Source of the DNA: Odontocerum albicorne
Taxonomy: Eukaryota; Arthropoda; Insecta; Trichoptera; Odontoceridae
Direction: 5' to 3'
Assembly (NCBI GenBank): GCA_949825065.1
Contig: OX463841.1
Location: 22,766,916-22,830,915 of the forward strand
DNA length: 64,000 nucleotides
Position numbers and translations under genes: made by a program. The notes beneath the pieces were generated by a model. It was not told where the DNA came from. It saw nothing but the letters and a program-made list of their open reading frames with translations, and did not search any database. This document shows positions 12,462 to 24,532 of the stretch, piece after piece. Every line of letters begins with the position of its first letter. The stretch's first letter is position 1.

Positions 12462-12768
12462 CTTCTTCGTCTCAGTGTCATGTCAGGTCCCTCCAACGTT
12501 GAATATCACTTGAGAGTAGATATATTTGTCCCCGGCAGCCCGAAAATGATCTCCAACGCCCCTTATGCCAGTCCAATCACGTATATTGCGGAGCCAGGGG
12601 ATTTGCAACACCTCTTCGGACTTCTATTTTGCCTTGGATGATCAGGTGCAGTAATTTGTACGTTGTTCCTCTAAGTACATGACCCAAGTAGGACACCTTT
12701 CGGATTTTAGTCAGCAACTCTCTATCAACTTTGGCTCTTTGAAGTATCCTTGTGTTGCTGACCATATC
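12462..12768 (-). pseudogene. RTE-like LINE 3' fragment
   Basis: The minus strand encodes MVSNTRILQRAKVDRELLTK, then IRKVSYLGHVLRGTTYKLLH and LIIQGKIEVRRG. A frameshift follows, then IRDWTG in the next frame. This is the characteristic C-terminal tail of a widespread arthropod endonuclease-reverse transcriptase: N..L.R...RELL..I...K..YLGH.LR....LL.LI..GKIE..RG...WL.NIRDWTG. The 3' end carries a GAAGAAGAA-like simple tail at 12462-12475. It is 5' truncated and cannot encode a working enzyme. Confidence 0.7.
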
Positions 12769-15304
12769 CGTCCATATTTATCAAATATAAATTAAAACAA
12801 AGTATTGCATTTTATATATCCCCAGTCAATAAAATGCTCCAATGTTTACTCAAAATTTTAATAAATTTGTATGCATCTGAATCAATGATGAAGTCTAAAC
12901 AATGTTTAATATAGCATGTTACAAAAAATAATAAAAATCATATTTGGGCCGGAAAAAAAATACGTTGAATCATTCCAATAGTTGTTTAATTTTTTCTTCG
13001 TTTAATATTACGATTTGTATCCATGTTTTACAAGTTTGAATGCAGTCTCACTTGTTGCATGTATTTAATCAATATTTCGAGCAATGAATGACATTATTCT
13101 TGCCTCTATGATAATTTATTTGTTCTTTTTAATTCTTCAATTTCTCACATTATTTACCTGTGCTCTCAGAAATATTTAAATGATTTACTGTTTAAATTAT
13201 TAATAATTTCATATTTTTTCTTAGAATTTATTAATTGTTATAAAAACTGTTTTAGTGTCAGAAATATCCAATTAAAAATGTCTTAAATTAGTTTGAAATG
13301 CAATACCGTACTTAAGTTTAAAGTATGTACCTCATTTTTCACGTGCTTGTTATAAATTTGTCTGATCCTTTTTTTTAAACTAGTTTGTTTACCAAATATT
13401 GCATCAGTTTTACGCTCTTTAAGTTGGCCACCAAATCACATTTGCTTATTCGAACTGTTTATTTGCTATACTTTAATAATTGTGTAAATATTTTAGTTTA
13501 TATACATGATTTACATATTATATGATCCAACTGTGTCATTGAATGACAAACTGCAAAAATTATATATCATCCCTTCAATTTATTTCTCTGGTGACAGTAT
13601 TTGTATTGTTTTAGTTTCTTATATCGCTATCTTTGGAAAACCGGTTCCCTTAATTGCCGCAGAATTCATCTTATTTTTTGCTAATGCTCCCTTTAAGACT
13701 GCCCTTTTTTTAATCCTTTAGGTTTGTGTTTCGCTTTTGAAACGTGACTTTTTTCAGAGTAATAATGCATTCTAATTCATTACACTTCTGTTTGATTCAG
13801 CGAAATGGCGAATAATTTAGATAATTATGATAGATTCATTAAACTGCTTGTTTGCTCTTCCATAAAAAAAAGTTGAAAACTCGTTTTTCATTTTTCATTT
13901 TTTTATTAAATAACCAAATTTTCGAATATTTTAGTGAAGGTAAAAATACAATACGTTAAATAAATTATTGCACATTTCATCGCAGGCCCAAATGCTTTAT
14001 TCACACAGCAATAGGTAAATCGCGCCTTTAAGGCTATCGCTTTAAATACCTTTGTTTTTAGGACCCAATCGAAATGTGTTCATATGGTATATTCAGTCGA
14101 TGGATATGCTTCAGTTTGTTGCATGACTGTTTGGTCCAGCAGTGGCGTGACTGCACGCTCTGCTGCTGATCACTTAGGCCAATACTTAGCGGCTAATCAA
14201 TTATCCCTTCATTTTGTTTGTCTCTTGCGGGAAACTTGTGCCTCGGGCCCCAACAGAAAAACAAACAGAATCCAATATATCTGTATGTTTTATTCATGAC
14301 TGTGCCATTATGTTTATTTTAATGAATTAAATTATTTCACCTCGGGCGCGAAGGATTCGATAGTTAAATTCACAAAAGAAATACTCGTATTTTCAATGTT
14401 ACAAGAAATATTAAAGGTATTCTCGTATTGGTGTTAATTTAAATAAACTTAAATAATCTGATAGTACTCCATTTCGCAGTTGTTTGGAAGCTTTGAATCA
14501 CATAAATTACTATGGGTTTGATTGAAATGACCTTACGAAGTGTATCCCTTGTAAAGAAATTGTGGCATTTTAATTTACTAATGGTTTGTTGGCGATAATA
14601 CTCATTTTATATAGCACATATGATATAAATATGAATTACACAGGTGTTGTGAGATTTAGTGTTCACATAGTCATTGAAGATTTTTATACTAAAAGCAATT
14701 TATTTAAGTAATCAATATTTACTTTCTGCCTTAGAAATATGTCAAACCTGAATTCATTAAAAAAACTGTATAAACAAACAGATGTAGAGAATTTATGGTC
14801 ATTAACAGAATAGCTTTTCATGTTACTTATAAAAGGAATTACCTTTGTCATTTCATTTTATTTTCGTTAAGATCTCCCATCGAAGTTTGGTTACCTTTAT
14901 GGCAATATTTACTTTGTGAACTGCTTGCTGCCCAGAACAACTTAGTTGAACTGCACCCAAATTATTTACGCAGGTTCTTGAGTTAAGAGATGCAGTGTCT
15001 TCCTCTGCCTGTATTTTATTTTTCCTTGGATGATTGATTGCGTTTAACAGCATCTTGTACTTTTCATTATGTGCCCAAGATATTACAACTTACGAATTTT
15101 AGCTTTACTTTGATAATTCTTTAGAAAAAACCAACTCAGTTTCCTCAAGTCGTTTGATATATTTTTTGAAAAGTCAGATATAAATTAAACTGGATATCTA
15201 AAAATAAAACTTATTCTTAATTTGATTTCTAAAGTAAAGGAATAAAAGCGCATAAAATTCCTTTTACCGTTTTTTAATTATTTTTTTTACTGATTATAAA
15301 AAAA
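12769..15304. other. Noncoding interval
   Basis: No gene recognised. A hydrophobic 71-codon frame at 13506-13721 and a 71-codon frame at 14084-14299 lack motifs. The segment 14080-14250 is GC-richer than its flanks. Confidence 0.4.
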
Positions 15305-16925
15305 AACTTTTTTGCGCACCTTGAGCGTCCAATCTTCTTCTCCCTGGCTCCATCCCAACTCATTGTCTGCGAAGACTGTTGGGGTCAGCTCTCCTCGTCC
15401 TCAGGTTGTAGGCTCTTCTGTCCCGGACTACGTCCCCCAGGCCGTGCCTCTGCATCAGGTTATCTTTTTGCACCGCCCATGAATTCTTTGGTCTTCCTCT
15501 GGTTGTTATTCGAGAAAGATCCATGGAGATTGCCTGGTTCACAATGTGATCGGGTGCTCTGCGTCCAACGTGCCCATACCATATCAATCGCCTCTCCTCC
15601 ATCTTGATGTTGATGTCTTTAACACCTAGGCTTCCACGAATGCGTGAGTTTTTTATTTTGTCTCTTAGGGACACACCAGCTGACCATCTTAGCATGCGCA
15701 TTTCAGCAGTTTCTAGTTGTCTAGAGTAAGAGTTGTACATCGTCTAGCATTGGGAGCCATAGAGGAGTGCGGGTCTGACAATCGTTTGGTATACTTTTCC
15801 TTTTAACTTTACTGGCATTTTCGGATCACATAGAAATCCCGTCATTGATCTAAACTTCATCCATCTCACACTAATTATATGTGTTACATCTGCTGCACAT
15901 CCTCCATCGCTATGGATGAGTGACTCAAGATATTTAAAGGAGTCACACTTTGGTAATGTTTCTCCATCCATTTGCATTACGGGAGTGACAGCATTTGTGT
16001 TCTCAATTGGTAAATAGTCCATGACTAAGATGAACAGTAGCGGACTGAGTACCGATCCTTGATATACCCCCACCTTTACAGGAAATTCTGGTGAAGTTCC
16101 CGAAGTGCACCTCACTTGCGTTGTCACGTTATCATACATGTCCTGGATGGCAAGTACATACTTTTCTGGTACACTATGTGCTCTAAGTGCTTCCCAAATT
16201 AGGCTTCTAGGGACACTGTCAAATGCCTTTTCAAGATCGATGAAGACCATATGAAGGTCTTTCTTGGCATCACGGTGTTTTTCGACAAGGAGTCTAATGG
16301 TTTGAATGGCGTCTGCTGTTGATTTTCCCGATACGAAGCCACACTGGTTGTCATGTATTTCCACCAAATTCCTGATTCTCGAGTTTATAATTCGCTCATA
16401 GATTTTCAGTGTGGGATATTAGCTTGATGCCTCTATAATTGTCGCATTTCCTGGAGTCTCCTTTGTTTTTGTAGAAGGGAAGGAGAAAGCTTCTTCGTAA
16501 TTCATCTGGCATTGGGGCTCCGGCCAATATTTTATTAAAGAGCTTACACAGACAATTCTGTCCCCATTCACCACATTCTTTCCAAAATTCAGTTGGTATA
16601 TTTATTGTCTGGTCCTACTGCTTTTTCTGTTTTCATTTGACATATGGCCAATCCTACTTCTGCAGGAGTAATTTCTACAATTGGCCCAAAGATTCGTGGT
16701 TCTGAAGGATAAGAGGTTCTCGGAAATTCTTCATTCAATAGTTCTGAGTAGTAGTCTTTCCATCTTTCACATAGTTTACTTTCTTAAGTGATTAACTTGC
16801 CTTCATTATCCTCTATGTACTTAAGGGTTCTGATCGATTTAGCCCTCTCTTTTCTTTGTGCCGCAATTTTATATATTTCCTGAGCTCCTTGTTGTGTTTC
16901 CAGTTCTTCGTATGTCTTTCATTTA
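15305..16925 (-). pseudogene. RTE-clade LINE reverse transcriptase, broken, active site deleted
   Basis: Read right to left. About 16925-16370 holds the pre-RT region (KERAKSIRTLKYIEDNEGKL, W.DYYSELLNEEFPR, EVGLAICQMKTEKAVGPD) with stops and shifts. At 16367-15744 comes the RT palm: NQCGFVSGKSTADAI, MVFIDLEKAFDSVPR and GVYQGSVLSPLLF. At 15740-15360 comes the thumb/tail: LETAEMRMLRWSAGV, IRGSLGV, RRLIWYGHVGRRAPD. These are RTE-type motifs. The segment that should carry the catalytic F/YADD between LLFILVMDYL and GETLPKCDSFKYL is missing, an internal deletion of some 40 residues. The 5' end (endonuclease) is also absent. An A/T tract follows the 3' end near 15300. Confidence 0.85.
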
Positions 16926-17139
16926 TTAGCGTCCAATCATTTATTTTATTCCAAAAATGTATGTTATCTTAGTTTTAATACAAAAATAAAAAACTACTTT
17001 TAAATATTTGTAATCTCTTACACTTTTAATTTATTTTGCATTTATTTAAAATTTATTCTGAAATGGATAATCATTGTTACCGTGAAAATCATACATTTTC
17101 TATCGATGTGTCCGAATTCTAACATGTCAGTAATATCGG
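16926..17139. other. Noncoding interval
   Basis: A+T-rich; nothing recognised. Confidence 0.5.
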
Positions 17140-17435
17140 AAATAAATTAGATAGATTAGATGCCCTAGAAATATCTAAGTCAGTGCATCGGGGTGAACAT
17201 CTGGCTATCACACATATTCCCAGGATCTCGCCACTGCTCGCTGAAGTTGTCTCCTGCCTCCCTCTAGCCACAATCCCCAACCCGAATGTTTACCGTTAGA
17301 AGTGTGTATGTCTGTACTATTTTTAACTGAATTCAGTCCTGTTTGTACGCCCTGATGATGAGGGGAAAACCTTGAAACCGGCAGAGTTATACCGTTACAA
17401 AAAGTGGAATAAACATTGTTTGATAAAACAAATTA
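17140..17435 (+). repeat. Penelope-like 3' terminus, single arm
   Basis: Contains CCTGATGATGAGGGGAAAAC, then CTTGAAACCGGCAG and TATACCGTTAC, then GTGGAATAAAC: the sequence found as inverted arms at 25.0 and 29.9 kb. CTGATGA, a GAGG/CCTT stem, GAAAC and a CGG/CCG stem ending in TTA fit a hammerhead core. A short upstream frame (DALEISKSVHRGEH, LAITHIPRISPLLAEV) could be the end of a Penelope-type polyprotein, but this is weak. Confidence 0.5.
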
Positions 17436-17468
17436 CAATGATAATTTTATATAATCATTCATGTGAAT

Positions 17469-17735
17469 ATGCTCAATTGACGATAAAAAATCAAATTTCA
17501 ATCCAAAAAAATAGTTTTCAAAACCCTTTCTGAATTGTCAGCTTTGGTCCTGTTTTCACAAAACTATTAGTTTTAGCAAATATTTTTATGATTATTTTAC
17601 ATAAACATAAATGTAGGTATGTTCAATTGACGATAAAAAAAAACTAATGTCAACCCAAAAAAAAAAGTTTCAAAACCCTTTTGTAATGACAAGCTTTGAT
17701 CCTGTTTTCACAAACTTAATATATGTTTTATTGTG
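17469..17735. repeat. Imperfect 150-bp tandem duplication
   Basis: ATGCTCAATTGACGATAAAA at 17469 recurs at 17619 as ATGTTCAATTGACGATAAAA. Both run through AAAACCCTTT to CCTGTTTTCACAAA. Visible indels and substitutions show it is not recent. Confidence 0.8.
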
Positions 17736-18693
17736 TAGTATTTTTCCTCCAAAAAGTTATTATATACAAGCAAGTCACTGTTGGCCGACAGATTTCGTAA
17801 AACAATAAAACTTTATTCAAATGTCTTCTGAATTTTTCACCAGCGAATATATTTGATAGTTTCTGAGAAGTGCCCCAGGCAGGTACACGTACACACAGAG
17901 GGTTCCTCGCATATTTCGGACAGATCGCAGATTTTCCTTTTATTGTACTTTTGATTCAAAGAAACTTTTATTGCCCTCTTTTTATCTCCACATATTTTAA
18001 AGGATAAATGAGGAACTTGAATTGAGTTTTGTTTTTCTCTTGTTTTAAACCATCTTTGTTTATTCCTTTCTCGAAGAGGTTCAAGGATATTATTATATTC
18101 TTTGAAACTTTTATTATTGTTCTTCTCTTTACACAGTTTATAGACATATTAATGTCAATATTATGGCGTATTTAAAAAAAAATTAAATGGTATTTGTTGT
18201 ATTGAATTGTAAAAGCAAGATAGTTTATAAACTATTTTCAACTGTTTATGTGTATTGTGCTATATCGATCACGTTTTATCCCGTTCTAAAGTGTTTTTTA
18301 AATAAAAAATTTAAAATTGTGTTTTTAATATTTTAGCATATGACGAAAAGATAAATATATAGTATGTAGTTTTTAACAACCCTACACTAATATTTTTTTC
18401 CTCATATGGGAGTTACTATGACTTGAGTCGATAAAGAAAAAATGTCATCAATACGAGACAATGAAACAGCAAGTTCGAATTTCGACTTTGAATTTTGAAA
18501 TATTTTTATTCACATACACTTCAATATAATTTCAAATCCGTTTAATTGTATAGTGATCTTCGCTACGATGTTAATCTTACCTTTTTTGTTTATTTTTTTT
18601 CTTATAAAAAAAATTACTCAATTTTCAAGGTGCAGGATATTATCGTTTATTAGCTAAGGGTACTTGGTGCAGTGCGATTATGTATGACTTATC
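17736..18693. other. Noncoding interval
   Basis: No gene recognised. Low-complexity A/T runs. Confidence 0.45.
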
Positions 18694-18701
18694 ACTTATA
18701 T

Positions 18702-19497
18702 CAGGGATGGCGAACCGTTTTGAGACTGAGTGCCAAAAAAATTTTTTTTTCAATAAAATAATATGTCGCGTGCCACATGCCATGGAAATAAAAATGCATC
18801 AAATGTTTGTGTAACTTCAGATTTTTAATAAAAACAAAAATTAATACACCGAGGAAAATAATTAAGTACTTATTAATGGCGAACTAAGAGAAATAAATAA
18901 AAAAATAGACTTGAAAAAAATTGTGAACCTCAAAACTTATTAGTGAGATTTTCGTTGTTGGATGCTAGATGCCAAATATTTTATATCGGGTTCATAGCTG
19001 GTAGCTTTTAATAAAATACAAGCAGTAGTACTTTCGTCTGTAAGTCTACTTCTTATGTCTGATTTAATAAAGTTCATTGAAGAAAATAATGATTCACAGG
19101 AATACGTCGACGAAAAAATTGTTAATATGCCCATTGCTATTTTTTTAAGACAAGAAAAAGTTTCCGGTATGTCGTGGATAAATCAAACACTTCGGAACGG
19201 CTCGTGCCGGGAGCGAAGTTCATTACAAAAAAAAATACACCTCAAGGGACTAGCACCGCGCGGGAAGCATTAAACAATGCGATTTATTTATGCATGAATG
19301 TCGTCATATCCTTCGTTTCTGAAATTATTTATGAACGAAGAAAATACACGTCGCTATTTAAATATTTTTTTAATACTATTTCTATAACTTTTTTTATTTT
19401 TCCTTATACACTTTTATTTTTTCTCCTCATTCGCGTGCCACGCAAAATCGTCTCGCGTGCCACCTGTGGCACGCGTGCCATAGGTTCGCCATCCCTG
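18702..19497 (-). mobile_element. hAT transposon, 796-bp deletion derivative with 8-bp TSD
   Basis: The ends are exact 15-bp inverted repeats, CAGGGATGGCGAACC (18702-18716) and its complement (19483-19497). They are flanked by perfect 8-bp direct repeats ACTTATAT (18694-18701 and 19498-19505). Eight-base target duplications and CAGGG-type ends define hAT elements. Subterminal GTGCCAC/GTGGCAC motifs repeat near both ends. Inside, the minus strand keeps only the last part of a transposase (18940-19134). It is a non-autonomous remnant, and the intact target duplication suggests a fairly clean insertion. Confidence 0.93.
18940..19134 (-). pseudogene. hAT transposase C-terminal dimerisation segment
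   Basis: The frame reads LTIFSSTYSCESLFSSMNFI, then KSDIRSRLTDESTTACILLK, then YEPDIKYLA. This is the hAT C-terminal dimerisation domain of the ZBED5/FAM200/Buster-like branch: F.STY.CES.FS.MN.IKS..RSRLTDE. The BED zinc finger and the catalytic core are deleted. The frame closes at 18940 shortly before the left terminal repeat. Alone it has no transposase activity. Confidence 0.85.
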
Positions 19498-19505
19498 ACT
19501 TATAT

Positions 19506-20724
19506 TATGCAAGCACTTGGTCAAGGCTCGCCTATATTTGATTAAATATATCCGTAATATGGGTTTTATTTATCGTACCTGTGAATTATCTCACACATTT
19601 CCTTGTTTAATCAATAGAACTCTTTGTTGAATTGAAGTACCCATATATGTACGTGTGGAGCGCAAGTTATTTATGTTTTTATTTTTTAAACTATAGGAAT
19701 TTTATTGTTTAAACTATAGTTAATTATTTCATTCAATACATTTTGGTTGAAATATAATATTGTAAAATAGGTTTTTATCAATTTAATTTATTATGTCCTA
19801 TATAAACAGAATAAAAACATTATTTCTAAATATATAGTTTAATTTAACTGCAATCTGGAAACAAATTCCTGTAATGCAATGTAACGTACAATGACTCATC
19901 GTAGTTTTTCTATGTAGGACAATTTAAAAGTGAAACGAACATTTCAGGATTGATTTACTTTATGTCGACACAAGTCGAGTTGGAGAATTTTTGAATTAGA
20001 GAAACATGAGAAATATGAGAAACAAAGAGCCAGGTGTGAATTAGGAAGAGACAGAATATGTGTACTTTAAAAGAAAGGTAAGGAAATCTATCACCTATAC
20101 CTAATCGAAAAAGATCATGGTCGAATGGTGTGTATATAGTGTAGAACTTAACATACATACAAAAGTTATGAAAAAGTGAATTTCCTTTATTTAGATCTCT
20201 GGCGCCATTTTTTACATTCCCGGGGCTGTATTTTAGTGTTACATCTCTTAATTCAATTTTTTTTCTAATTTGTAAAATACATATCCTCTTAGGAATAAAA
20301 ATATCGGTTATGACTCAAGTTTCTTATTTATTTTATCAACAATATATATTTTTACATTTTAATCACATAACATTAATATCTTTGAAGGACAGAGCAACAT
20401 TCAAATAAAAAATGTACAATTTATTTCCTTATTTTGCAATAATTTATTGAAGTTGATAATCTGTGTATATGCATTAGTTTAAATTTGATTGTTTTCTTAA
20501 GTGCAAAACATAAATACGCTGAAAGTAATCATTTGACATATGTTCAATATTCGGAAAATTTTAACTACTTTTCTAAATTTCAATAAAGCAATATTTCATT
20601 CATTGTTTAAATTAATTACATCAAAAGGTATTTTTTACCAATTACGTCAAGGAGACACGAAATACCAAAAAAATACAAATCTTTGCAATATTTATATTGA
20701 AATGTTAAGTTGATATGACCATTA
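19506..20724. other. Noncoding interval
   Basis: A+T-rich. The 67-codon minus-strand frame at 19955-20158 has no recognisable domain. Confidence 0.45.
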
Positions 20725-20965
20725 AAAACTGCTAGTTGATAAAACGCTCGACTTCCACTCAGGGATTTCGGGTTCAATTCCCGATGGTATCCAAAAAAAT
20801 AAAGAAAAGGGTCTCAGTCTTGTTATAATCTTAACGTTTGATATACTTGTACAAGTTTTGTTGCCTCTGCACGTACGGGGTAGAATTGCAACATGCGAGA
20901 TGACGAACCGAGAGATCTGAGCCAGTGGTTCTAAACCATAAAACCATCTTCCGGACGCGCTCTGC
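20725..20965 (+). repeat. SINE-B copy (tRNA-derived)
   Basis: The head ends in a B-box GGGTTCAATTCCCGATGGTA, preceded by TAGTTGATAAAACGCTCG. The body, from TTAACGTTTG through TTGTTGCCTCTGCACGTA to CAGTGGTTCTAAA, aligns with the minus-strand copy at 9895-10105 and more loosely with 28115-28340. Diverged; no target duplication found. Confidence 0.6.
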
Positions 20966-21019
20966 AATACTATATAGTATATCTAAATCGTCAATTCGGA
21001 TATGTTGGAGAGTACGTTA

Positions 21020-21436
21020 ATTCACTTAATTGTACATTTTTTCAATCGTTTTAAAACAACTAAAAAAACTTCCAGTTTCGCTAACATTTATTCATGGGTT
21101 AACTGTTTCCAAAACTGATTGTGATTGCCTTTCTTGTCATTATTAACCAAGCTAGTCCTTAAATATGATTGTGATTGCCTTTCTTGTCATTATTAACCAA
21201 GCTAGTCCTTAAATAAGTTATCCCATATAAATCAACCCTTTTTCCGAGTGAAGATATTTTGGATGAGCACAAAATGTTTTAAAAACATTAATGGATTATT
21301 TATATGTAGTACGAGTATACTATAGTTATTTAAATTCTTTAAATTAACTTTTAACCCGGGATTGATTCTGATCCTGTTCTCATTGATAAAGTAATTTTCC
21401 TTGCCACTTAAGATTCAGTATGAAGAGTGCGACGAA
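21020..21436 (+). repeat. Diverged dispersed repeat, copy 1, with internal 50-bp duplication
   Basis: About 415 bp that recurs in the same orientation at 22183-22559. Shared landmarks are ATTCACTT, TTATTCATGGGTTAACTGTT, GCCTTTCTTGTCATTA, AACCAAGCTAGTCCTTAA and GAAGAGTGCGACGAA. Copy 1 has an exact 50-bp tandem duplication (21116-21165 and 21166-21215) that copy 2 lacks. No coding frame. Confidence 0.85.
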
Positions 21437-21870
21437 TCGTTTGATCAAATCTTATCTAATCTAGATATTACTATATAAGATTGAATGATGGTACCCATTC
21501 GAAGGAAAAAATGTATAGAAACTCAACATTATGAATTTAAAAATGAATTATACGGTTTTACTGTTCTGAAGAATTTTTTAATGCAAACGTCCTTCAAAAT
21601 TATTTTAACTGTTCATTAACTGAATTACAACTGGTTGTTTCACAAGGAAAAATTAAATAAAGTTTTTTTGACTATTTTTAGTAAAAGGTCGTAGGGGTTA
21701 TTGATGGCCAAGTTTTTTTCTTCAATGGTCACAAAAAAGGTTTCATTCTAGCTTTAATGTAAATCTCCTCTGTCGAAATACGTAAAAAATAAATATTTAA
21801 GTATGTTTTATCAACATGTTTCTGATTTTTTGTTTGATATTCAATCTTAAATTATTGTTAAAAAAACCTT

Positions 21871-22048
21871 GTATTGTATTATTTTTTGTTGTCCATAGTA
21901 CAACCGGACAGGGTTATTTCAATATGACAATCTCTTCCTAGCAACCTGAAAAGTGTTTAAGAAACTTTAATGAAAACCAGGATGGTTTCATTAAAAAAAA
22001 TCCAAGGTTGGAAGACAGACGTCTTATCAACTAGGTCACGGAGATCGT
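21871..22048 (-). repeat. SINE-A copy
   Basis: On the minus strand: head CTCCGTGACCTAGTTGATAA then GACGTCTGTCTTCCAACC, a body with the usual TTTCATT-type spacer, then a tail with GGAAGAGATTGTCAT and a terminal AATAC-rich end. The B-box is eroded. It lies between the two copies of the 21/22-kb repeat. Confidence 0.75.
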
Positions 22049-22182
22049 CTTTTATTTTCAAATATTTTATAAATGTAAATGATGATCATAAAAAATGTAT
22101 CATTTTCAATGTTATACTGCGTCTATCGTCTACATGTTATTTGTTTAAAAATATCTTTATTCTATGTGTACGCATATTTCTG

Positions 22183-22559
22183 ATTCACTTTGTTGTACAT
22201 TTTTTAATCATTTTAAAACAACTAAAAAAATATTGAGTTTCGCCAACGTATTTATTCATGGGTTAACTGTTTCCAAAGCTGATTGTGATTGTGATTGCCT
22301 TTCTTGTCATTACTAACCAAGCTAGTCCTTAATTAAGTTGACCCATACCCAAAAACCCTTTTCTGAATTAATATTTTTTTGCACGAGTACAAAATGGTTT
22401 TAAAAACGATAATGAATTATTTATCTGTAGTGTACTAAAGTTATTTCGATTGTTCAAAGGTCAAATGAACCTTGTAACCCGGAATTGTTTCTTACCCTGT
22501 TCTCACTGATGAAGTAATTTCCCTTGCCACTTTAGGCTCAATATGAAGAGTGCGACGAA
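22183..22559 (+). repeat. Diverged dispersed repeat, copy 2
   Basis: Partner of 21020-21436, about 1.16 kb downstream in direct orientation. It has point changes and small indels, and a short GATTGTGATTGTGATTG expansion where copy 1 has its 50-bp duplication. This could be an old local duplication or two insertions of one unclassified repeat. Confidence 0.8.
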
Positions 22560-24109
22560 ATTATATCGTATGAAACAAACATGTACTTACGCCGTTGTAG
22601 AATAAAGGGAAATTATATGTTCATACTATTTTTGATCCTCACTATCATGCTATGTCCCTTTTGAGGCAGACTTGATAAATCTCTTCATTTTATCCTAGCA
22701 CAAAAATTCCGCTTTTGCCACGTCCATACACCTTATTCATACATATTTTTCAATTATAAAAACTTTTCACTCTTCCTTCATTCAGATTTTGGTCCATCTA
22801 GTGATGCCACGTTTGTCTAAGTCTTTACAAACTTCTCATACATTATAAACTACTCGTATAGATAGTCTTTGTTGAGTTTCCATCATTCATTTGTTTTATG
22901 TGGTCGAACATATTAATGATCCTTTCTTAAACTTGAGCATTCAATTTTCTTTCAATCCGCATTATTTTGTTATGTTCTCATTCCTTTTTCTATCATACAT
23001 TATGTTTCACGTGGTATATAACTAATTAATTCACATGTTAATGACATATAATAAAAATATTTCATTTTAATTTAAAATAGGACAACATACATGTTATATT
23101 TGGAACGAAAATAGATAAAAGAAACTCCTGTTTTGAAAATAGAAAAAAAAGGGAGTAAAATTAACACAGAATACATTGATGAAAAATATATAAGATTAAG
23201 GTCACAAATTTTTAGACCAGAAAGTTGTTGAACCTTTGATTTGTTTTTCATGTTTCATTCTATACTACTGTTCATTCTATACTGACTTTCACATAAGAAA
23301 AATAAAAAAACAAACGCAGAAATATAGTTTCTAACAAATAATTACGGAAACTACTTAATAGTTAGTTTTTCGGCAGTTTATAATGAATATAAATATTTTT
23401 TTTAGAAAAGGCTTTATTATCTTTCATTAAAACAATTTCAGGTCAAAACCTATATTTCATGTTAAAAGATCCCATACGAAAAAATTGTAACAATTTTTTT
23501 GAAAAAAATACTTCAATGGTAGAAATAAAAAAACGTATACTTCGTATCAAGACAGTGTCGTATCATACCTAATTACTCGTAATTGCGCTTATTGTCATGA
23601 AGCTGATTTTAGGCGACTTTTACCTAAAAAAATTAAGTCGTTTATAAAATTCGCTTCATACAAAGCAAAGATGTATTACATCAATTGTTTTGCAAAAAGT
23701 ATCAATTCCACCGCAAAAATGTACAATAGCCTTAAAATCGGCTTAATTAAAGTTATTATAAAAATATAAATACTGGAATTCCTTCGAAAATTATCGCGAA
23801 GCGCTGTCATCAAAAAGTTTATCAAAGTTCGTACGTACCACTGTCTTCCAAAACAGAGTGAAATTAAATGGGAGGACCAAGTATCAGAGGTGTCTCGCGA
23901 CAAAATTGTGACAGCTGAAAAGGGCGTCTCGCCTGGACGTCATCCGATATAATTTAGTCGCAAGGGATTATGTAAATTACAAACTCTATCAGTAACGAGC
24001 CACTTACTCAAAAAGTCCGTTTGAATTTCATCTTCGGTCTCTGATTAATACAAATAGTTTTTTATTCTTTTATTCTTTTCGATTTATTTATAAATTACTA
24101 GTGTCACCT
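22560..24109. other. Noncoding interval
   Basis: No gene recognised. 23640-23990 has more balanced composition and a 75-codon minus frame (23676-23903) without motifs. Confidence 0.4.
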
Positions 24110-24250
24110 TGAGGACCGCACTCCTCGCGGTGACCAAACGCAACAACTCTTCTACCCGACGGTTATCAGTCGCGACTGTTCTCCCGTGTTTGTCGGTCGG
24201 GCGTATTGCAGCTCCAGTCTCACGTGTCGTATTATCGTTCTAGCGAAATC
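24110..24250. other. Local GC-rich block, unexplained
   Basis: About 140 bp with conspicuously higher G+C and CpG than its flanks, for example ACTCCTCGCGGTGACC and GTTTGTCGGTCGGGCG. No frame, tRNA fold or repeat family recognised. It could be a promoter-like or conserved noncoding element, or a fragment of an unrecognised transposon. Confidence 0.35.
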
Positions 24251-24532
24251 TCGTAATAAACTATTTTAAATGATCGATTTGAATTTTCTGCCAATTATAA
24301 TATGCATTTCAGTTTCATTTACACATCGGTCTTCTTTCCGTTTATTACCATTCCATATAAATCACTTAAAATACACATTTAAAAATAATAATTTAAAAGT
24401 TTTTAACATTTTCAATTATTTTCCTTCAGTGATTTATTGATTTTTGGAGATGCGTTGTGTTTTGTTTTATTGTTGAATGTTTTTTTTTTTGTTTCTTCTT
24501 ATGAACTTTTCTTTAGAAGTCAAATCACTTAC

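Noticed and set aside
19174..19545. 123-codon plus-strand gene
   Set aside because: It crosses the hAT right end and runs into flanking DNA; the hAT coding strand is the opposite one.
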